In this document: piece after piece, positions 6,429 through 8,540 of the stretch | Position numbering within the stretch: position 1 is the first letter of the stretch | How the letters are laid out: each line of letters begins with the position of its first letter | DNA from: an uncultured Lachnospiraceae bacterium | Lineage (GTDB): Bacteria; Bacillota; Clostridia; Lachnospirales; Lachnospiraceae | Assembly (NCBI GenBank): GCA_902803745.1 | Contig: CADCRB010000128.1 | Location: 1 to 8,540 of the forward strand | Length of the DNA: 8,540 bases | Direction: 5' to 3' | Program-made: the position numbers and the translations under genes | Notes under the pieces: model-generated | Database searches by the model: none | The model's input: only the letters and a program-made list of their open reading frames with translations | What the model was told of the DNA's origin: nothing

Positions 6429-8120
6429 TCAGGCCATCGCGACGACAGCTTCTTTAAGCGCCTCGAGCTTTTCGTTTGAATCATCGAGGCTCGTGCCCTT
6501 TACTCCCATATAGAACTTGATCTTGGGCTCCGTACCCGAAGGTCTCACGCAGCACCAGGAATCATTTTCCAGATCAAAATAGAGCACATCCGATACGGGA
6601 AGTCCGGTGACCTCCGGTCCCTTATCATAATCCACAAATTTATTGACCTTCAGTCCTCCGAAGGTTTCAGGCGGAGCCGTCCTTATTCTCTCCATAATAC
6701 CCTTTATCTGCTCCGCTCCGTCAATGCCCTTGAGCGTAATGGTATGGATGCCCTCCCTGTAGAACCCGTACTTTTCATAGATCCTCATCATCTGATCCCA
6801 GAGGGTGAGCCCCTGTTTCTTGTAGAAGGCAGCCGCCTCCGCAAGGCACATGACAGCGCAGACTGCATCCTTATCCCTGGCATGCGTTCCGGCAAGACAT
6901 CCGTAGGATTCCTCCAGTCCGAATACATACTCGTGGGATCCGTCCTGCTCGAATCTCTTTATCTGATCACCGATATACTTAAAGCCTGTCAGGACCTCGA
7001 TAAGTGTAAGACCGTAGGCTTTTGTTATGGCATCAGCCAGATTGGTCGTGACTATGGTCTTTACAAGAGCGCCGTTTGAAGGAAGCTTTCCGAGGGCCTT
7101 AAGCTCACTGATCCTGTATTCTCCTATCAGCATTCCGGACATATTTCCTGTGAAGGGTATATATTCCCCGGTCTCCTTGTCCTTAGCATATATACCAAGT
7201 CTGTCCGCATCCGGATCCGTCGCAAGCACGATATCCGCATCCTTTTCCTTCGCAAGCTTCAAAGCAAGAGTGAAGGCTTTGGGATCCTCCGGATTGGGAT
7301 AATCAAGGGTAGTGAACTTAGGATCAGGAAGCTCCTGCTCAGGTACCACGAATACATGCTTGAAGCCGAGCTCCTTTAATATCCTCCTTACAGGTATATT
7401 ACCCGTACCGTGGAAAGGAGAATATACGATCTTGATGTCATCTGCCATCTCCTCTATGACTTCGGGATGGATGATGAGTTTCTTTAATTCAGCAATATAT
7501 TTATCATCGATCCCGCTTCCGATCACGTTATAGAGACCTTTCTCCTTAGCCTCATCAAGATCCATCGTCTTTGCCTCAGTGATCTGCACCTTATTTACTT
7601 CATCTATGATCTCCTGATCCCTGGGCACTGATACCTGGGCACCGTCCTCCCAGTAAACCTTATAGCCGTTGTATTCAGGAGGATTGTGGCTTGCCGTGAC
7701 AACCACCCCCGCTATGCAGTGAAGCTCACGCAGCGCAAAAGAAAGCTCAGGAGTGGGACGAAGCGAGTCAAACACATAAGCCTTAATCCCGTTTGCCGCA
7801 AGACAGAGCGCAGTCACATCGGCAAACTCCGGTGACATGAAACGACAGTCATAAGCTATCGCCACGCCCTTGTCCTGTCCGTTGTTTTTAATGATATAGT
7901 TTGCAAGTCCCTGTGAGGCTTTGCGGACTGTATATATATTCATACGGTTTGTGCCTGCTCCGATGATACCGCGAAGTCCGCCGGTCCCGAATTCAAGCTC
8001 CTTATAGAATCTTTCCTCTATTTCCTTTTCATCTCCCGCTATGCTCTTAAGCTCCTTCTTTGTCTCCTCATCAAAATAGGAGTTTTCAAGCCACTCGTTG
8101 TAGTTTTCCTTGTATCCCAT
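6429..8120 (-). CDS. pgcA: Alpha-phosphoglucomutase / phosphomannomutase (alpha-D-phosphohexomutase superfamily)
   Basis: This cytoplasmic enzyme interconverts hexose-6-phosphate and hexose-1-phosphate (glucose, possibly mannose) through a phosphoserine, feeding nucleotide-sugar synthesis. All four domain signatures are intact. TASHNP (142-147) has the phosphorylated Ser at 144. The metal loop ATDPDADRLG (300-309) carries three aspartates. The sugar-specificity loop is GLEESYG (401-407), and the phosphate-binding loop is RPSGTEPKIKFY (526-537). The length of about 563 residues fits the long PgcA/PGM2-like bacterial group rather than the 450-residue ManB/GlmM group. Two ATGs are possible: 8126 and 8120. 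GGAGG at 8130-8134 is three bases from the first and nine from the second, so I chose 8120 (MGYKENYNEWL). The stop TGA is 15 bases before the GT87-like gene. The symbol is by family resemblance; specificity between glucose and mannose is not settled. Confidence 0.93.
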   Translation of the reverse strand: MGYKENYNEWLENSYFDEETKKELKSIAGDEKEIEERFYKELEFGTGGLRGIIGAGTNRMNIYTVRKASQGLANYIIKNNGQDKGVAIAYDCRFMSPEFADVTALCLAANGIKAYVFDSLRPTPELSFALRELHCIAGVVVTASHNPPEYNGYKVYWEDGAQVSVPRDQEIIDEVNKVQITEAKTMDLDEAKEKGLYNVIGSGIDDKYIAELKKLIIHPEVIEEMADDIKIVYSPFHGTGNIPVRRILKELGFKHVFVVPEQELPDPKFTTLDYPNPEDPKAFTLALKLAKEKDADIVLATDPDADRLGIYAKDKETGEYIPFTGNMSGMLIGEYRISELKALGKLPSNGALVKTIVTTNLADAITKAYGLTLIEVLTGFKYIGDQIKRFEQDGSHEYVFGLEESYGCLAGTHARDKDAVCAVMCLAEAAAFYKKQGLTLWDQMMRIYEKYGFYREGIHTITLKGIDGAEQIKGIMERIRTAPPETFGGLKVNKFVDYDKGPEVTGLPVSDVLYFDLENDSWCCVRPSGTEPKIKFYMGVKGTSLDDSNEKLEALKEAVVAMA

Positions 8121-8129
8121 ATTCATTAC

Positions 8130-8134
8130 CCTCC
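8130..8134 (-). promoter_or_regulatory. Ribosome binding site that decides the mutase start
   Basis: The minus strand reads GGAGG followed by GTA and the first ATG (8126), then AAT and a second in-frame ATG (8120). Three bases is unusually short and nine is normal, which favours the second ATG. Confidence 0.7.
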
Positions 8135-8174
8135 GAAAAGAAAAATCAGGTTTTCAAAATCAAGAATCTTCTAT

Positions 8175-8183
8175 ATTCTACCA
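8175..8183 (-). promoter_or_regulatory. Possible extended -10 promoter upstream of the mutase
   Basis: In the 98-base gap before the mutase the minus strand reads TGGTAGAAT, a TGn extended -10 with a five-of-six match to TATAAT. A transcript would start near 8168, about 48 bases before the mutase ATG. No convincing -35 box sits 16-18 bases upstream; that place is occupied by a palindrome (8196-8208). This is therefore a weak call, and the mutase may instead be read through from the Wzy-like gene, after which I see no terminator. Confidence 0.35.
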
Positions 8184-8197
8184 CAAAAACCACAAAA
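8181..8197. repeat. Short tandem direct repeat CCACAAAA with 9-base period
   Basis: On the plus strand CCACAAAA occurs at 8181-8188 and again at 8190-8197. On the coding strand this makes a T/G-rich tract between the palindrome and the proposed -10 element. It may only be low-complexity spacer. Confidence 0.5.
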
Positions 8198-8208
8198 CCG
8201 ATATCGTT
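8196..8208. promoter_or_regulatory. Palindrome around CGATATCG, possible operator
   Basis: The plus strand reads AACCGATATCGTT. CGATATCG (8199-8206) is a perfect 8-base palindrome, and the flanking AA/TT also pair if the extra C at 8198 is looped out. It sits where the -35 box of the candidate promoter would be. Operator function is inference only. Confidence 0.25.
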
Positions 8209-8224
8209 GACCAAAATGTTGTAT

Positions 8225-8540
8225 TTATCCCCTGTTGCCCGTCCCCGGATCCGCTATAAGCACGAAGCTCATAAAGATGATGCTGTAGGGAGGGACCGTA
8301 AAGAAATTCTCAAACCATGACGTGAACATCATCGCGAACGCAGCAGAAAGAGCCAGGCGGCGGATACGGACCATTCCCTCCTCCTGAGAATTGATCCCCT
8401 GATCTGATCCGCACGGTTTCGATTTATGTAAACCATCCGGTCTGCATCGTTCAAACATCCTGAAAAGCAGGATGACTATCAGCGCGAACACGATTATACC
8501 ATGAACCGTGAGTATGTCGAACATTCCGTTATGGACCTCG
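8225..8540 (-). CDS. C-terminal part of a Wzy/O-antigen-ligase-like membrane protein, N-terminus outside window
   Basis: The frame enters from the right edge without a start and ends at TAA (8225-8227), leaving about 105 residues. It begins EVHNGMFDILTVHGIIVF. The HN-x-x-D-I-L-x-x-x-G pattern, followed at once by a hydrophobic helix, is characteristic of the C-terminal part of O-antigen ligase/Wzy-type polymerases (Wzy_C family). A polar, partly charged loop of about 30 residues (RMFERC to VRIRRL) and a last hydrophobic segment (LALSAAFAMMFTSWFENF through YSIIFMSFVLIAD) follow. The ATG at 8524 is an internal methionine, since the frame is open upstream of it. In a cluster like this the protein would polymerise lipid-linked repeats, or ligate them to a carrier, on the outer membrane face. 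Only the tail is visible, so polymerase and ligase cannot be told apart. Confidence 0.75.
   Translation of the reverse strand, partial: EVHNGMFDILTVHGIIVFALIVILLFRMFERCRPDGLHKSKPCGSDQGINSQEEGMVRIRRLALSAAFAMMFTSWFENFFTVPPYSIIFMSFVLIADPGTGNRG

Noticed and set aside
5898..6479. A 193-codon plus-strand open frame spanning the GT87-like start and the mutase end
   Set aside because: It overlaps two well-supported genes on the opposite strand and gives a product rich in Arg, His and Ile with no recognisable motif.
8127..8224. A terminator or riboswitch-like leader after the Wzy-like gene
   Set aside because: No GC-rich stem followed by a T-run is visible, and the 98 bases are too short and AT-rich for any riboswitch fold I recognise.
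1..8540. An undescribed defence, mobile or CRISPR-type system
   Set aside because: Every long coding frame is accounted for by known polysaccharide-biosynthesis families. I saw no spaced repeats, transposase motifs, inverted terminal repeats or tRNA-like folds.

Overview
The window is most of one side of an extracellular or cell-wall polysaccharide gene cluster. All eight genes I support lie on the minus strand, so they are transcribed from right (8540) to left (1). Both edge genes run off the window. The strong GGAGG-type ribosome binding sites, frequent AGG and ATA codons, moderate GC content and the style of the glycosyltransferases point to a Gram-positive Clostridia member, most likely Lachnospiraceae. 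That placement is inference from style, not from a marker gene.

In transcription order the layout is as follows. (1) The C-terminal end of a multi-membrane-span Wzy/O-antigen-ligase-like protein (8225-8540). (2) A 98-base gap holding the only plausible internal promoter. (3) An alpha-phosphoglucomutase/phosphomannomutase of about 563 residues (6429-8120). (4) A GT87-like (GT-C fold) membrane glycosyltransferase with a GTG start (5184-6413). (5) A soluble DPM1-like GT2 (4437-5153). (6) A second, divergent DPM1-like GT2 (3643-4422). (7) A 424-residue GT2 with an intact catalytic domain and a decayed half-copy of a second one (2322-3596). (8) A rhamnosyltransferase-like GT2 with a C-terminal membrane segment (1336-2289). 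(9) The initiating polyprenyl-phosphate sugar-1-phosphate transferase (WcaJ/WbaP type), missing only its last residues (1-1332).

The genes can be assembled into a pathway. Phosphoglucomutase supplies hexose-1-phosphate for nucleotide sugars. The initiating transferase puts the first sugar-1-phosphate on undecaprenyl phosphate. The cytoplasmic GT2 enzymes extend the chain. One or both DPM1-like enzymes may charge polyprenyl phosphate with a single sugar, which the GT87-like membrane enzyme could use on the outer face. The Wzy-like protein would polymerise or ligate the repeat. No flippase, chain-length regulator or nucleotide-sugar synthase is visible here. From the mutase onward the gaps are 3 to 46 bases with no terminator, so those genes look like one operon.

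I found no mobile element, CRISPR array, RNA gene or unfamiliar system. The most interesting points are the decayed tandem GT2 domain and the DPM1-like plus GT87-like pairing, which suggests a lipid-linked-sugar modification branch. There is no gene-free stretch longer than 300 bases; the longest is the 98-base gap at 8127-8224.
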